A DNA stretch of 64,000 bases from Pseudaeromonas sp041441555 (GCA_041441555.1 JASDSW010000046.1:1-64000); one strand, 5' to 3'. Positions 54,101 through 63,030 are shown, numbered from the stretch's first letter. Notes: a model not told the origin generated them from the sequence alone. Numbers and translations: made by a program.

Positions 54101-54353
54101 CCGCATCGAGAAGGTCGGCCGTTATGGTCAGGTGATCACCTCCCGGGCCATGAACCGCACCGCCACCTTCGTCTTCTACCTGGGGGATCGTCATTTCGGT
54201 ACCCTGACCGCCTATGTCGAAGGCGGCAGTGCCGATAACTTCCGCTTCACCTCGGCGTTGCCGGTGCAGGTGCTCAAGGGAATGGCTCCCCTGTTGGCCC
54301 CTTACCTGACCGGGGATGGGGCCTCCTGTCCGCAACCAACCCCGGAGCAGTAA
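51144..54353 (+). CDS. Divergent bifunctional penicillin-binding protein (transglycosylase/transpeptidase)
   Basis: The 1069-residue protein has a proline-rich cytoplasmic tail, a membrane segment (about 75-95), a family-51 glycosyltransferase domain with weakened motifs (IENRDLLDE for the catalytic Glu region, GGSTLATQMEK, RQQVALDYLNSVPL), and a transpeptidase domain with SxxK in LGSTAKLR, SxN in QESINLPFVR, and KTGTGDN. A long insertion (about 690-830) separates the SxN and KTG motifs. The start at 51144 has GGAG nine bases upstream. It would polymerise and cross-link peptidoglycan but is not PBP1a, 1b or 1c. The maa gene follows after 45 bases. Confidence 0.85.
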   Translation: MEAVDPIPPQSGSLEPQTTPCATTAGEMADETKAQSEEVHPQPQDMANQSANAPSTPPRPAHSFSIWHLLQSLLRICLLTILLAALAALVFEMRTSWLQSYLLPPYAKSLTWQVAEGPSDAIVFPAAGPYDQRLGYAGLGRFTSRLNERGYAVTAQSRFSAPLLDYSHLGLFPPYREKSQAGLTLYDCHREPLHVSRYPTHQFVDFAAIPPLALTALLYIENRDLLDEAMPLTNPAVDWPRFFNAALSQLGKKVGMQDHGSGGSTLATQMEKFRHSPEGRTNSGKEKLRQMASATVRAYLQGPLTLTARQQVALDYLNSVPLAAAPGYGEVHGLGDGLHVWFGADVAQSYQLLAEPMAISQASPELLAAQGLALRQVVALLIAHRRPSFYLLNGRHELATLTDSYLRLLAQQQAISGPLRDAALAASLTFRDFKTAPAYSKIDGNKARYVTRGRLGQMLGLSLYDLDHLDLSVQSHLDNPLQQRVSNYLRQLADPTFAGEIGLYGERLLSPEKTAEVRYSFTLFERSAQGFLVRVQTDNTDQPFDINDSSKLELGSTAKLRVLTTYLQMVAELHQRYGALEPRALRQQVVDPQDNLSRWALDYLARSSDRSLTTMLQAALDRRYSASPYESFFTGGGLHTFANFRKEDNHRLPTLRQALQESINLPFVRLMRDVVRYSLYQDPTRRALLQDDHDPRRQEYLNRFADREGKTYLNRFWRKYRNQNGDERLATLLDGLHLNQSRLAAIHRYLYPQAEPAALASFLREHLPGEKLGEQRLAYLYQTYGPGKFSLPDQGYVARVHPLELWLLDYLNQHPQATFNEVVAASGEQRREVYGWLFKSRHRSARDSRIRTMLEIEAFSDIHQRWQQLGYPFDHLVPSLATAIGSSGDRPAALAELMGIILNDGVRLPVERLAWLHFAADTPYETRFAPDPKQAKRVLPSEVAQALRDALSQVVEAGTARRLAGTFTLPDGTPLKLGGKTGTGDNRIEKVGRYGQVITSRAMNRTATFVFYLGDRHFGTLTAYVEGGSADNFRFTSALPVQVLKGMAPLLAPYLTGDGASCPQPTPEQ

Positions 54354-54398
54354 ACGGACAAGCATTCATCGGCAATTAGGGCTAACCGGAGAAATTAG

Positions 54399-54953
54399 AT
54401 GCGAGAGTGGGACAAGATGCTGGCCGGCGAACTCTATGACCCGGCCGATACCGAATTGAAGGCGGGCCGCGAAACGGCCCGTGCCCTGTTATTTGCACTC
54501 CAGCAGTTGCCGCCGAGCGCCAAGGAGCAGCGACAGCAGTTATGGCAACAACTGCTCGGCTCGGCCAAGGGCGAGCCCGCCATCCACCTGCCGTTTCACT
54601 GCGATTATGGCCGCAACATTCACCTGGGAGCGCGTTTCTATGCCAACGCGGGCTGCACCATCCTGGATGTGGCCACCGTCACCATCGGTGACGATGTGCT
54701 GCTGGCGCCCGGTGTGCAGCTGATTACCGCGACCCACCCCACGGATTCGGCCACCCGCTTGAGCGGCCTGGAATATGGCAAACCCATCACCCTCGGCGAC
54801 AAGTGCTGGCTGGGCGCCGGCGTCATCGTCTGCCCCGGCGTCACCATCGGCGAAGGAGCGGTAATCGGCGCCGGCAGTGTCGTCACCCGCGATATCCCCC
54901 CCTACAGTGTCGCCGTCGGCAATCCCTGCCGGGTCATTCGCAGCACCACTTGA
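54399..54953 (+). CDS. maa: Maltose O-acetyltransferase-type acetyltransferase
   Basis: The 184-residue protein is a left-handed beta-helix (hexapeptide repeat) acetyltransferase with N-terminal MREWDKMLAGELYDPADTEL typical of Maa/LacA, the catalytic His in LITATHPTD, and VGNPCRVIR at the C-terminus. It acetylates a sugar with acetyl-CoA; maltose is the usual annotation. Its stop (TGA 54951) abuts the convergent GNAT gene's stop with no gap. Confidence 0.9.
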   Translation: MREWDKMLAGELYDPADTELKAGRETARALLFALQQLPPSAKEQRQQLWQQLLGSAKGEPAIHLPFHCDYGRNIHLGARFYANAGCTILDVATVTIGDDVLLAPGVQLITATHPTDSATRLSGLEYGKPITLGDKCWLGAGVIVCPGVTIGEGAVIGAGSVVTRDIPPYSVAVGNPCRVIRSTT

Positions 54954-55406
54954 TCACTCGGCCAAGGATTTGGCCATGCAGAGACTATTTCCCAACGAGA
55001 CATAGGGGCCATAGCCGTCGATCGGCGTGAAGCCCAACTTCTGATACAGGGCGATGGCTTCGGGCTGCCGGCGGCCGGTTTCCAGCAGCAGTTGTTGCGC
55101 TCCCAGCTCGAGAGCCCAGCGCTCGAGCGCACGGAGCAGTTGCTCGGAGTAGCCCCGCCGCCGCCACTGGGGATGGACAAACATCCGCTTCACCTCGGCG
55201 CGTTGGCCATCAAGCCATTTAAAGCAGCCACAGGCCACGGCCTGCCCCTCCACCACCCCCAGCAAGGCGGTGTCGATACAATCCAGCCGGTTGTGCGGGG
55301 TGTAGAGATCTTGCAATTCGCCATAGCGTTGTCGCAGTTCGTCATCGAGTTGACGGGTCAAGGCGACAAACTGCTCATCCTGATTGCTAGTCCGTAGCAG
55401 TTGCAT
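54954..55406 (-). CDS. GNAT-family N-acetyltransferase
   Basis: The 150-residue protein has the GNAT acetyl-CoA-binding motif VKRMFVHPQWRRRGYSEQLL (RRxGx) and the C-terminal ALYQKLGFTPIDGYGPY. The acceptor substrate is unknown. It is a single gene converging on maa; the stop codons are directly adjacent. Confidence 0.88.
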   Translation of the reverse strand: MQLLRTSNQDEQFVALTRQLDDELRQRYGELQDLYTPHNRLDCIDTALLGVVEGQAVACGCFKWLDGQRAEVKRMFVHPQWRRRGYSEQLLRALERWALELGAQQLLLETGRRQPEAIALYQKLGFTPIDGYGPYVSLGNSLCMAKSLAE

Positions 55407-55452
55407 ACTCGCTCATTGTCAAAGAGATCATGAACCGATGGATTGCCAGCCG

Positions 55453-56244
55453 TTAGCAGCAATCCCAGTTGTACCAAACCCGAGAAAAGTCCCCCTGGGC
55501 CAGCCGCTCGGCCTCAATGAAGAAATTGCCGACCCCGCAGTCGCCCCACATGATTTCCACCCCGTCGTCTTCATCATGGGTATCCATTTGGAACAACAAC
55601 TGCCAGGCTTCGCCCCGCCGTTCATAGGCGCGCGGATCCTCCTGGGTGAAGTAGGCGTACCCCCCCAGCTTGCTCCCGGTGCCGAGCCCCAGGTCATACA
55701 GGCGGTCAATGAGGGAGTCATCCAGCTCGTCGATGTCACAGGCGATGGCCTCAAAACGATAGTCGCTCGGCGCCGGCAAATCGGCCACAGCCGTGAAGCG
55801 CAGGGCGTACTCCGCCTGCAACGGCAAGCAATTCTCCTCCGGCAAGGGCGGCAACTCGGCGGCCGGCAGCGCCAACTGCGGATCAACCTGCGCGTGGTAG
55901 ACAACCCGATAGCCATCCGGAGCAGAGAGCACCTCGTCCAGTGGCCGGTCAAAATCCAGGCCATAGACCTCGTCATTGGCCACGAAAAACTGCAACAGCC
56001 CCTGGCGCGGGAAGCCCGCCAGCACCGGCAGCTCGGCTAGGTTGAGCTGAGCCAACAGATACAGGGGCGCTCCGGCGGCACTGCGCGGATAAGCCATGCC
56101 CCGCGGCCACCATGGCAGCCCGCCAAACTTGCTGCTCTCCGGGTGGGCCGGCGCCTGACGCAGCGGCGTGATGGTAATCGCCGGTAGGGCATGGGGTTGT
56201 AACTTGGCCAATACAGCCTGCATCTCTTCACTATTTCCGCTCAT
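55453..56244 (-). CDS. DUF1963 (YwqG-like) protein
   Basis: The 263-residue protein shows the DUF1963 pattern: KFGGLPWWPRGMAYP, PLYLLAQLNLAELP, GLLQFFVANDEVYGL, KLGGYAYFTQEDPR, LLFQMDTHDEDDG and GNFFIEAERLAQGDFS. Function is unknown; some members sit near toxin-immunity or secretion genes, but not here. The start at 56244 (MSGNSEEM) has GGGAG seven bases upstream; a longer frame to 56475 is a chance extension. Confidence 0.85.
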   Translation of the reverse strand: MSGNSEEMQAVLAKLQPHALPAITITPLRQAPAHPESSKFGGLPWWPRGMAYPRSAAGAPLYLLAQLNLAELPVLAGFPRQGLLQFFVANDEVYGLDFDRPLDEVLSAPDGYRVVYHAQVDPQLALPAAELPPLPEENCLPLQAEYALRFTAVADLPAPSDYRFEAIACDIDELDDSLIDRLYDLGLGTGSKLGGYAYFTQEDPRAYERRGEAWQLLFQMDTHDEDDGVEIMWGDCGVGNFFIEAERLAQGDFSRVWYNWDCC

Positions 56245-56432
56245 CTTGCTCTCCCGTATAACGGTTCGTACACCTATCGCCCGCACCCGGCGAGCAGTTG
56301 GCCCAGTTTGGCACCAAATGAATAGGCAAGCCAGGATGATCAACCGATGGCGCCTGGCTCTTGAGCCATGAACCAGGCGCTCGACTTCATCCGTCACGAG
56401 GAGAGCGCCCCCCCAAAAACGTCCTAAAAAAA

Positions 56433-56454
56433 AGCCAGCGACGAGGCGCTGGCT
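56433..56454 (-). terminator. Intrinsic terminator of aroP
   Basis: On the minus strand: AGCCAGCG, loop CCTCGT, CGCTGGCT, then a run of T (TTTTTTTT, 56426-56433). It lies 26 bases past the aroP stop. Confidence 0.9.
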
Positions 56455-56479
56455 TCGGGTTGAATCATGGAACAATCAC

Positions 56480-57871
56480 CTAGTCGGCGGCGACCTTAGC
56501 CACGCCGCCCAGCGAATGCCGTTTCTTGCTGACATAGCGCTTGTACTGATAACCCGCCCACAGCAGCCCCAGCCAAACCGGCACCAGCCCCACCGAGATC
56601 TTCTCATCCAGCAGATAGAGGATCACCAGCATCCCCGCCAGGAAAACCAGACACAGGTAGTTGGCAAACGGGAACCAGAAGGCCTTGAACGCCGGCACCA
56701 CCTGCCGGGCATTCATGGCATGCCGAAACTTGATATGGGTCAGACTGATCATCGCCCAGTTGATGACCAGAGCCGCCACCACCAGCGCCATCAGCAGCTG
56801 GAAGGCTTTGCCCGGGATCAGGTAGTTGATCACCACACAGATCAGGGTCATCACTCCGGAGAGGGCGATGGCTGTCACCGGCACACCCCGCTTGTCAACC
56901 TTCATCAGGAAGCGAGGAGCATTCCCCTGCTGTGCCAGACCGTGCAACATGCGGCTGTTGCAGTAGACGCTGCTGTTGTAGACCGACAGGGCCGCCGTCA
57001 GCACCACGATATTCAGGATATTGGCGGTGATGTCGCTGCCCAGCGCCGAGAAGATCAACACGAACGGGCTGCCCCCCTCGGCCAGTTGATTCCATGGATA
57101 GAGAGCCAGCAGCACCGCCAGCGCTCCCACGTAGAAGATCAGGATGCGGTAGATGACCTGATTGACGGCACGCGGAATGCTCTTGCGCGGATCGTCGGCC
57201 TCGGCCGCCGTGATGCCGACCAGCTCCAGCCCCCCGAAGGAGAACATGATGATGGCCAACGACATGATGAGACCACTCCAGCCATGGGGTAGGAAACCAC
57301 CCTGGGCCCATAGGTTGCTGATCGAGGCCTGCGGGCCACCGGCACCGCTCAACAGCAGGTAGCTACCGAAGACGATCATGCCGATGATGGCCACCACCTT
57401 GATAATGGCAAACCAGAACTCCATCTCACCGAAGTGTTTGACGTTGGAGAGGTTCACGGCGTTGATGACGATGAAGAAGAATGCCGCCGAAACCCAGGTC
57501 GGGATCTCGGGCCACCAAAATTGCACATAGAGGCCAACGGCGGTCAGTTCAGCCATACTGACCAGCACATACAACACCCAATAGTTCCAGCCGGCCAGAA
57601 AACCGGCAAAGCCGTTCCAATACTTGTTGGCAAAGAAGCTGAAGGAGCCGGAGACCGGCTCTTCGGCAACCATCTCACCGAGCTGACGCATGATCAAAAA
57701 TGCGATGAAACCACCCAGCGCATAACCGAGCAGCACGGCAGGGCCAGCCATCTTGATGGTCTGACCGATACCAAGAAACAGGCCGGTACCGATGGCACCG
57801 CCCAAGGCAATGAGCTGGATATGGCGATTCTTCAAGCCGCGCTTGAGATCACCCTCTTGTCTGACTTCCAT
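56480..57871 (-). CDS. aroP: Aromatic amino acid permease AroP
   Basis: The 463-residue permease of the APC amino acid transporter family is very close to E. coli AroP: LKRGLKNRHIQLIALGGAIG, FLIMRQLGEMVAEEPVSGSF, FGGLELVGITAAEADDPRKS and VYCNSRMLHGLAQQGNAPRF. It imports phenylalanine, tyrosine and tryptophan by proton symport; PheP is the main alternative. The start at 57871 (MEVRQEGDL) has AGAGGAAG nine bases upstream; an upstream ATG at 57898 is less likely. No TyrR box is evident upstream. Confidence 0.9.
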   Translation of the reverse strand: MEVRQEGDLKRGLKNRHIQLIALGGAIGTGLFLGIGQTIKMAGPAVLLGYALGGFIAFLIMRQLGEMVAEEPVSGSFSFFANKYWNGFAGFLAGWNYWVLYVLVSMAELTAVGLYVQFWWPEIPTWVSAAFFFIVINAVNLSNVKHFGEMEFWFAIIKVVAIIGMIVFGSYLLLSGAGGPQASISNLWAQGGFLPHGWSGLIMSLAIIMFSFGGLELVGITAAEADDPRKSIPRAVNQVIYRILIFYVGALAVLLALYPWNQLAEGGSPFVLIFSALGSDITANILNIVVLTAALSVYNSSVYCNSRMLHGLAQQGNAPRFLMKVDKRGVPVTAIALSGVMTLICVVINYLIPGKAFQLLMALVVAALVINWAMISLTHIKFRHAMNARQVVPAFKAFWFPFANYLCLVFLAGMLVILYLLDEKISVGLVPVWLGLLWAGYQYKRYVSKKRHSLGGVAKVAAD

Positions 57872-58399
57872 GGAAACAACTTCCTCTTCAACGTGCAATC
57901 TTCTGGTCTAATCGCCGCCGGGTTGCCCTGAGCAACCGCCAAATCTTGCCAGTCTGCTGCACGGCATGCAGACCGCAACATCACCAAACCACGAATACTC
58001 GAATGCACCGCCAGACGGCAGTGGGGTACGAGGAAGCAGGAATAGTCGCGAACGAGGCATCAGCCTTCAGCACATGGGAATTGGTTCACCGCATGCCAAA
58101 GTGACGGGGGTCTCTCCTTTAACTGGCTTTGCCGCAGACTAGAATACCGATCAGCGCCGATTATTCCAGCATTCCCCGAGAATAAATGGCCATTACCTAG
58201 TCAGAGTCACGAAGTCAGGCCGGCAATCGCAGTGCAATTCACTATTAGCGGAGCAACAAACGGATTCACTCAAAGCCCCCCACTGATTCCGGCCGGCAAA
58301 GCTAGCCGATGGCGAGAGAAAAAAGGACAAAAAAACGGCCCTCGAGGGGCCGTTGGTGGCGGCAGATAATCTGCCGCACGGGAATGGTAAATCAAGCCA
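57872..58399. other. Intergenic region between aroP and pitA
   Basis: About 530 bases. It holds the pitA terminator, a GGTTGC/GCAACC hairpin just upstream of aroP (57924-57940), and presumably the aroP promoter. I see no ORF with a binding site and no clear TyrR box (TGTAAA-N6-TTTACA). Confidence 0.4.
58335..58353 (-). terminator. Intrinsic terminator of pitA
   Basis: ACGGCCC and GGGCCGT form the stem with a short loop; on the minus strand it is followed by TTTTTTT (58329-58335). It lies 46 bases past the pitA stop. Confidence 0.88.
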
Positions 58400-59872
58400 T
58401 CAGTGCACGAAGTGACTGAGCAAGTAGAACATGCCCCCGGAGAGCAGTATGGTCGCCGGCAGAGTCAGCACCCAGGCCATGACGATATTCTTGACGGTAT
58501 CGGATTGCAGACCGGTGCGATTGGCCACCATGGTCCCCGCCACCGCCGAAGAGAGCACGTGGGTGGTGGAAACTGGCATGCCGGTGATACTGGCGATCCC
58601 GATGGCCGCCGCCGCCGTGATCTGGGCCGACATCCCCTGGGAATAGGTCATCCCCTTCTGGCCGATCTTTTCACCGACCGTCAGCACGATCCGCTTCCAG
58701 CCGATCATGGTGCCAACGCCGAGCGCCATGGCGACCGCGATGATGACCCAGGTCGGAGCATATTCGGTGGTCGCCGTCAGATCCTTGCGCAGCTTGTTCA
58801 GGTCATCCCGCTCTTTGGCTGAAATGGTCGGCATCTTGCTGACCTTCTTCGCCGTGTCGTCGATACACAGCAACAGACGGCGCACCTGACGACGTCCTTC
58901 GGTATCCAGCTCGGTGTAGCTATTGACGTTTTCCAGGCGGGCGCTCAGCGTCTGGATCGCGGCAATGGTCTGACGGCTATCGCATTTGAAGATCGGCGGC
59001 AGCGTGTGATTTGCCTCCTTGCCCAGCAACATCAGCTCGGAGAGTTCAGCCTGATTGCTTTCGTAGAAGGTCTGCATGTGCTGCGCCGCGTCGCGGGTAC
59101 GCGCCACCTGGTAGGCGGTGCTCTCCAGATTGACCACAAACTGGCCCGGGACTATGCCGATCAGCACCAGCATGATCATCCCAATCCCTTTTTGACCATC
59201 GTTAGAGCCATGCACGAAGCTGACCCCCATCGCCGAGGCGATCAGGGTGAAACGCGTCCAGAACGGCGGGTGCTTCTTGCCATCCACCAGTTGACGCTCT
59301 TCCGGGCTCTTGTGCATCTTGTTGTCACGCCAAATCCGGCGCGCCAACAGCAGCAGCAGGCCGGCGATGATGAAACCCACGGTCGGTGAAATGATCAACG
59401 ACAGCATGATATCGATGGCTTTTTGCACATTGATACCGCTGCTCAGCGGCGTGTCGGTGATGAAGGCATTGGCCGCACCAACGCCGAGGATCGCGCCGAT
59501 CAGGGTGTGAGAGCTGGAAGCCGGCAAGCCCAGGTACCAGGTGCCCAGATTCCACAAAATCGCCGATGCCAGCAGGGAGAAGACCATGATGAGGCCATGG
59601 GCAGACGCCACATTCAGCAACAGATCAACCGGCAACAGGTGGACAATCGCGTACGCAACCCCCAAGCCACCGAGCATGACGCCGGCAAAATTGAAGATGC
59701 CAGATGCCACAACGGCCATGTGTGCCGGCATGGCTTTGGTGTAAATCACGGTAGCAACGGCGTTTGCAGTGTCATGAAAACCATTGATGAACTCGTAAGC
59801 CAACACAAACACCAAAGCCAGAAACAAGCTAATCCCGAGTTCAGGACTCAGGCCAGTAAACATATCTAACAT
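58400..59872 (-). CDS. pitA: Low-affinity phosphate transporter PitA
   Basis: The 490-residue protein follows E. coli PitA: FINGFHDTANAVATVIYTKA, NLGTWYLGLPASSSHTLIGA, VSFVHGSNDGQKGIGMIMLV and TGMPVSTTHVLSSAVAGTMV. It imports phosphate with a divalent metal by proton symport. A hydrophilic loop of about 130 residues lies in the middle, as in E. coli. The start at 59872 (MLDMFTGLS) has no strong binding site and is chosen by homology; a frame to 60019 is a chance extension. Confidence 0.93.
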   Translation of the reverse strand: MLDMFTGLSPELGISLFLALVFVLAYEFINGFHDTANAVATVIYTKAMPAHMAVVASGIFNFAGVMLGGLGVAYAIVHLLPVDLLLNVASAHGLIMVFSLLASAILWNLGTWYLGLPASSSHTLIGAILGVGAANAFITDTPLSSGINVQKAIDIMLSLIISPTVGFIIAGLLLLLARRIWRDNKMHKSPEERQLVDGKKHPPFWTRFTLIASAMGVSFVHGSNDGQKGIGMIMLVLIGIVPGQFVVNLESTAYQVARTRDAAQHMQTFYESNQAELSELMLLGKEANHTLPPIFKCDSRQTIAAIQTLSARLENVNSYTELDTEGRRQVRRLLLCIDDTAKKVSKMPTISAKERDDLNKLRKDLTATTEYAPTWVIIAVAMALGVGTMIGWKRIVLTVGEKIGQKGMTYSQGMSAQITAAAAIGIASITGMPVSTTHVLSSAVAGTMVANRTGLQSDTVKNIVMAWVLTLPATILLSGGMFYLLSHFVH

Positions 59873-60028
59873 AATTATTGGACGGTTAGAGTCGGAAGTT
59901 GACCGCGGCGAATTATGACAGAAAGATCTCGATGCGGAAGACAACAACAGCCCGCTTAACGCAAAAAAAGGCGAAAAAAAAAGCTTGCCCGAATCCAATT
60001 GAGTTCTAAAAAATGTCAACCTTGCGGA

Positions 60029-61915
60029 TCATTCAGCTTCACACGAGCCCGCTCGTTGTTCCTGATCTCGTAACCAGGCAACCAATTGCGCCATCGGGAA
60101 CTCCCGCTCGATAACATAGGTGGCAAACAGCGCCAAAACCGCCTTGAGTTGCTGGCGTTGGATCCGGCGCAGCGTTTGGGCGTCATTCATCAGGCCCGCA
60201 GCGGCAATCGCATCGAGTTTGTTACTGCGGATCAGCAGCTCGATATCCTCGCGATCCCGGCGGCTCTCCAGGATGACCCGCTCCACTTCCAACGCCAGTT
60301 GCGTGCGCAGCTGCTGCGGATCGGCCTGCTCAATCAAGGCGCGTAACTCACGATTCAGCATCAACAGGCGACGCAACAGGGCCTGGTAGCGCAGTTGCAG
60401 AACATCCGAGCCACTGCCGAATGCAGTTAGCAAATTGACCTGCAACTGGCGCTGCAGCCGGATCACCTCACTGAGGCTGCGGGCTACCGCCACCAGCTCA
60501 TCCACCCGCTCGGCCTGCTGCCGATCCATGTTTGCCTTACACAGGGCGGCAAAGGTAATGATCTCACCGAACAGGGGCTTCACCGATTTCAGATAAAGAC
60601 GCTGCAGATTGGGCAGATCTTCGCCCAACAGCAACTGCTCCGGGTTGGGGTGGGTCATCATGACGCGATAGGAAATCCCCAACATTGCCCGGGCGGTGAG
60701 GCTCTGACACTCCTGCAACAGGTGCAGCAGCTCCCGCACCAGCGCCTGCTCGGCACTGGCCGGGTGGGCAGCCACTACCCGATTGAGATAGCAGGCATGC
60801 ACCGGCTGCCGCTCGATCCGATTCGGCAGCAGCCACACCATCAGCCGCGCCCATTGCCCGCTGGACGGCAATAGCCAGGCCACCGCCAGCAGGTTAAACA
60901 GGGTATGAAACAGCGCCAGCCGCAACGCCAGATCATCCGGCCCCAACCCAAGAAGAGTGGCCAAAAACTCGTTAAGGGCGCACAGGGGAATGAAGGCCAA
61001 CAGGCAAAGCAGCGCGGTGGCGCTCTTGAATAGCAGATCCAAAAGGGCGAGCCGCTGGCCGGCCTCCGCCGAGTGGACGGCGCCGAGCAGTACAGGTCCC
61101 GTCGCCCCGACATTGATCCCCAGCACCAGCGCCAAGGCGTGATCCAGCGGCAACTGGCCGGAGGTCAGGGCGGCCATGCACAACAGCAATGAGGCATGGC
61201 TCGACTGCATCACCAGCGTCAGCAGCACACCCGCGCCGGCATAGAGCAGGATGCCGCCCCACCCCGGCTGTGCATACTGACGCAGGTCGATCAGTGACGA
61301 GAGCAGCAGGAAACCATCTTTGATGTAATCGATGCCCAGAAATAGAAAACCGACCCCGGCGATGACCATGCCCAGCCCTCGGGAGCCCCAGCGGGGCATG
61401 GAGATCAGCAACATCCCCACCACCAGCATGGGCAACGCATAGTCGCCAATGCCCAATTTCAGTCCCAGGCTCGCCATCAGCCATCCCCCGGAGGTGGTGC
61501 CGAGGCTGGCACCGGCCATAATGGTAATGCTAGCGAGAAAATCGACCATCCCAGCCGATAGAAAGGAGAGCAAGAGCAGGGCGATCAGTGCGCTAGATTG
61601 GGTCAACAGCGTAGCGAGAAATCCCAGCATGAACGAGCGGCTGCGACTGGCCGTCAGCTGGCGCAGTCCCCGACGCCACTGCCCGGAGAGCAGTTGGCCA
61701 AAGCCTTGTTCGAGGAAAAACATGCCAAAGAGGAAGATGGCGATACCGGCCGCGACCTGCTTGAGGCTGGCATCCTGCTCCAGTAACCACAACAGCAGGC
61801 AGATGAGAAAGCCCAACAGAATGGGCGACAGTGGACCTAACCCATGACGGATAAAAGTCAGCGGGCTGGCTCGCCACTGCCGACCGTGAGGATCCAGAAG
61901 AGGGCGAACATCCAT
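60029..61915 (-). CDS. Na+/phosphate cotransporter-type protein with PhoU-like domain
   Basis: The 628-residue protein has an N-terminal PNaS-family part with two repeated motifs (TLLTQSSALIALLLLSFL; LTLVMQSSHASLLLC) and about eight to ten membrane segments, then a cytoplasmic PhoU-like helical region (about 420-610). E. coli YjbB has this layout and exports phosphate. The start at 61915 (MDVRPLLD) has GAGG six bases upstream. It ends 156 bases upstream of pitA, on the same strand, so two unrelated phosphate transporters are neighbours. Confidence 0.88.
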   Translation of the reverse strand: MDVRPLLDPHGRQWRASPLTFIRHGLGPLSPILLGFLICLLLWLLEQDASLKQVAAGIAIFLFGMFFLEQGFGQLLSGQWRRGLRQLTASRSRSFMLGFLATLLTQSSALIALLLLSFLSAGMVDFLASITIMAGASLGTTSGGWLMASLGLKLGIGDYALPMLVVGMLLISMPRWGSRGLGMVIAGVGFLFLGIDYIKDGFLLLSSLIDLRQYAQPGWGGILLYAGAGVLLTLVMQSSHASLLLCMAALTSGQLPLDHALALVLGINVGATGPVLLGAVHSAEAGQRLALLDLLFKSATALLCLLAFIPLCALNEFLATLLGLGPDDLALRLALFHTLFNLLAVAWLLPSSGQWARLMVWLLPNRIERQPVHACYLNRVVAAHPASAEQALVRELLHLLQECQSLTARAMLGISYRVMMTHPNPEQLLLGEDLPNLQRLYLKSVKPLFGEIITFAALCKANMDRQQAERVDELVAVARSLSEVIRLQRQLQVNLLTAFGSGSDVLQLRYQALLRRLLMLNRELRALIEQADPQQLRTQLALEVERVILESRRDREDIELLIRSNKLDAIAAAGLMNDAQTLRRIQRQQLKAVLALFATYVIEREFPMAQLVAWLRDQEQRAGSCEAE

Positions 61916-62093
61916 CGCAAACCTCAATCTCGCAATCAGTGCCTCTGTTCAACATAGCCCATGGCTAGGAGCAACCATGGCGGCAAACCGGCGAAGCGAG
62001 AGCTCTGTCATCAGAATGTCAGGGAAGTGACACACTAGAGCCATCAAACAGCCCCAGCATGGCCACCAAATTCACAACTGCAACAGGTGCAAC

Positions 62094-62300
62094 ATGGTCA
62101 AGATATTCCGCTGGTTTCAACCCAAACAAATTGCCCGCTACGTCAAGACCTTCCATCAGGGAGTGTTTTTCATCGCCGAGCAAGGCCCCTTTCGCTTTGA
62201 GCAGGGAGCCGTCTGCTACGATGCGCATCAGGTCAGCTCATTACGCTCCTTGGCTGAGATCAACCGCCTGGTCCGCGACTTGCAACAGTTTCGTCCCTGA
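62094..62300 (+). CDS. Small protein, unknown function
   Basis: The 68-residue protein starts MVKIFRWFQPKQIARYVKTF and has no membrane segment. AGGTG lies five bases before the ATG. I do not recognise it; the coherent, slightly basic sequence and binding site make a real gene likely. It converges with the DUF2845 gene, with nine bases between the two stops. Confidence 0.6.
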   Translation: MVKIFRWFQPKQIARYVKTFHQGVFFIAEQGPFRFEQGAVCYDAHQVSSLRSLAEINRLVRDLQQFRP

Positions 62301-62309
62301 GCCCCTCAC

Positions 62310-62633
62310 TCAATGGCGCGGGCCATCCTTGATGTCCTGGATCACCCCATTTTTTACCGTCACGATCTGCATGAAATGGCCCTTGCCCATGTCGTAGGTC
62401 CAGCGTTCGCCGGCGCTGATCTGCGTCAGCTCGCCGCTGCGGCTCAACGCTGAACTGGTCAACGGCTCGATCAGCAGCGGCTTACCACACTTGAGCAACA
62501 ATTCGGCGCTGCTATCTCCTACCGTCAATACCGAGTTATTGCAGCGCACCACGGCCGCCTCAGCCGAACAGGCCATCAGCGCCAGAGGCAACCACCAGAT
62601 GTTGAGTTGCCCAAACCAACCACGACCCTTCAT
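62310..62633 (-). CDS. DUF2845 secreted protein
   Basis: The 107-residue protein has a signal peptide (about 1-24, ending AEAAV) and the DUF2845 pattern: VRCNNSVLTVGDSSAELLLK, then CGKP, GERWTYDMG and FMQIVTVKNGVIQDI. Periplasmic, function unknown; the two cysteines probably form a disulfide. The start at 62633 (MKGRGWF) has GAGG nine bases upstream. Confidence 0.82.
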   Translation of the reverse strand: MKGRGWFGQLNIWWLPLALMACSAEAAVVRCNNSVLTVGDSSAELLLKCGKPLLIEPLTSSALSRSGELTQISAGERWTYDMGKGHFMQIVTVKNGVIQDIKDGPRH

Positions 62634-62826
62634 ATGTTTAATCCTCATTTACCTTGACATGCGACTGCTGCCACATTGCCAGAGATGGCGTCATAGCACC
62701 AGTTGCCACCCATGGTGCAAAGCAACAAATTTTCGGCGACGCCCCTCATTGCCCCGCCGGGCCAGCCGATACATAGGTCAGGCACCAAGCAGGCAAGTCG
62801 TACCGCAATCCGCATCGAGGTGGCAT

Positions 62827-63030
62827 ATGACAATCGAACAACTCAAGAATCATCTGGATACCACTTGTCATCTGATCGGTGCCAGTTTTACGCTGGAGGA
62901 GGCCGAGGGAGAACTCAGAGCCTGCATCATTCACGGCTCAACCTGGTGGAATCTGGTCCAGTCGCTCAACGATGATGGCTGGCTCTGGGAGCAGCAGCTC
63001 AACGACTTGCGCTATCACCTGTTACATTGA
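62827..63030 (+). CDS. Small protein, unknown function
   Basis: The 67-residue protein starts MTIEQLKNHLDTTCHLIGAS, is acidic and probably helical, with tryptophans in STWWNLVQ and DGWLWEQQL. The ATG at 62827 has GAGGTGG seven bases upstream. I do not recognise the family. It lies between two other genes of unknown role. Confidence 0.6.
   Translation: MTIEQLKNHLDTTCHLIGASFTLEEAEGELRACIIHGSTWWNLVQSLNDDGWLWEQQLNDLRYHLLH

Noticed and set aside
57872..58399. TyrR box upstream of aroP
   Set aside because: No TGTAAA-N6-TTTACA or near match seen.
59915..59921. Pho box upstream of pitA (CTGTCAT on the minus strand)
   Set aside because: Only one of the two 7-bp repeats is present, so it is not a credible PhoB site.
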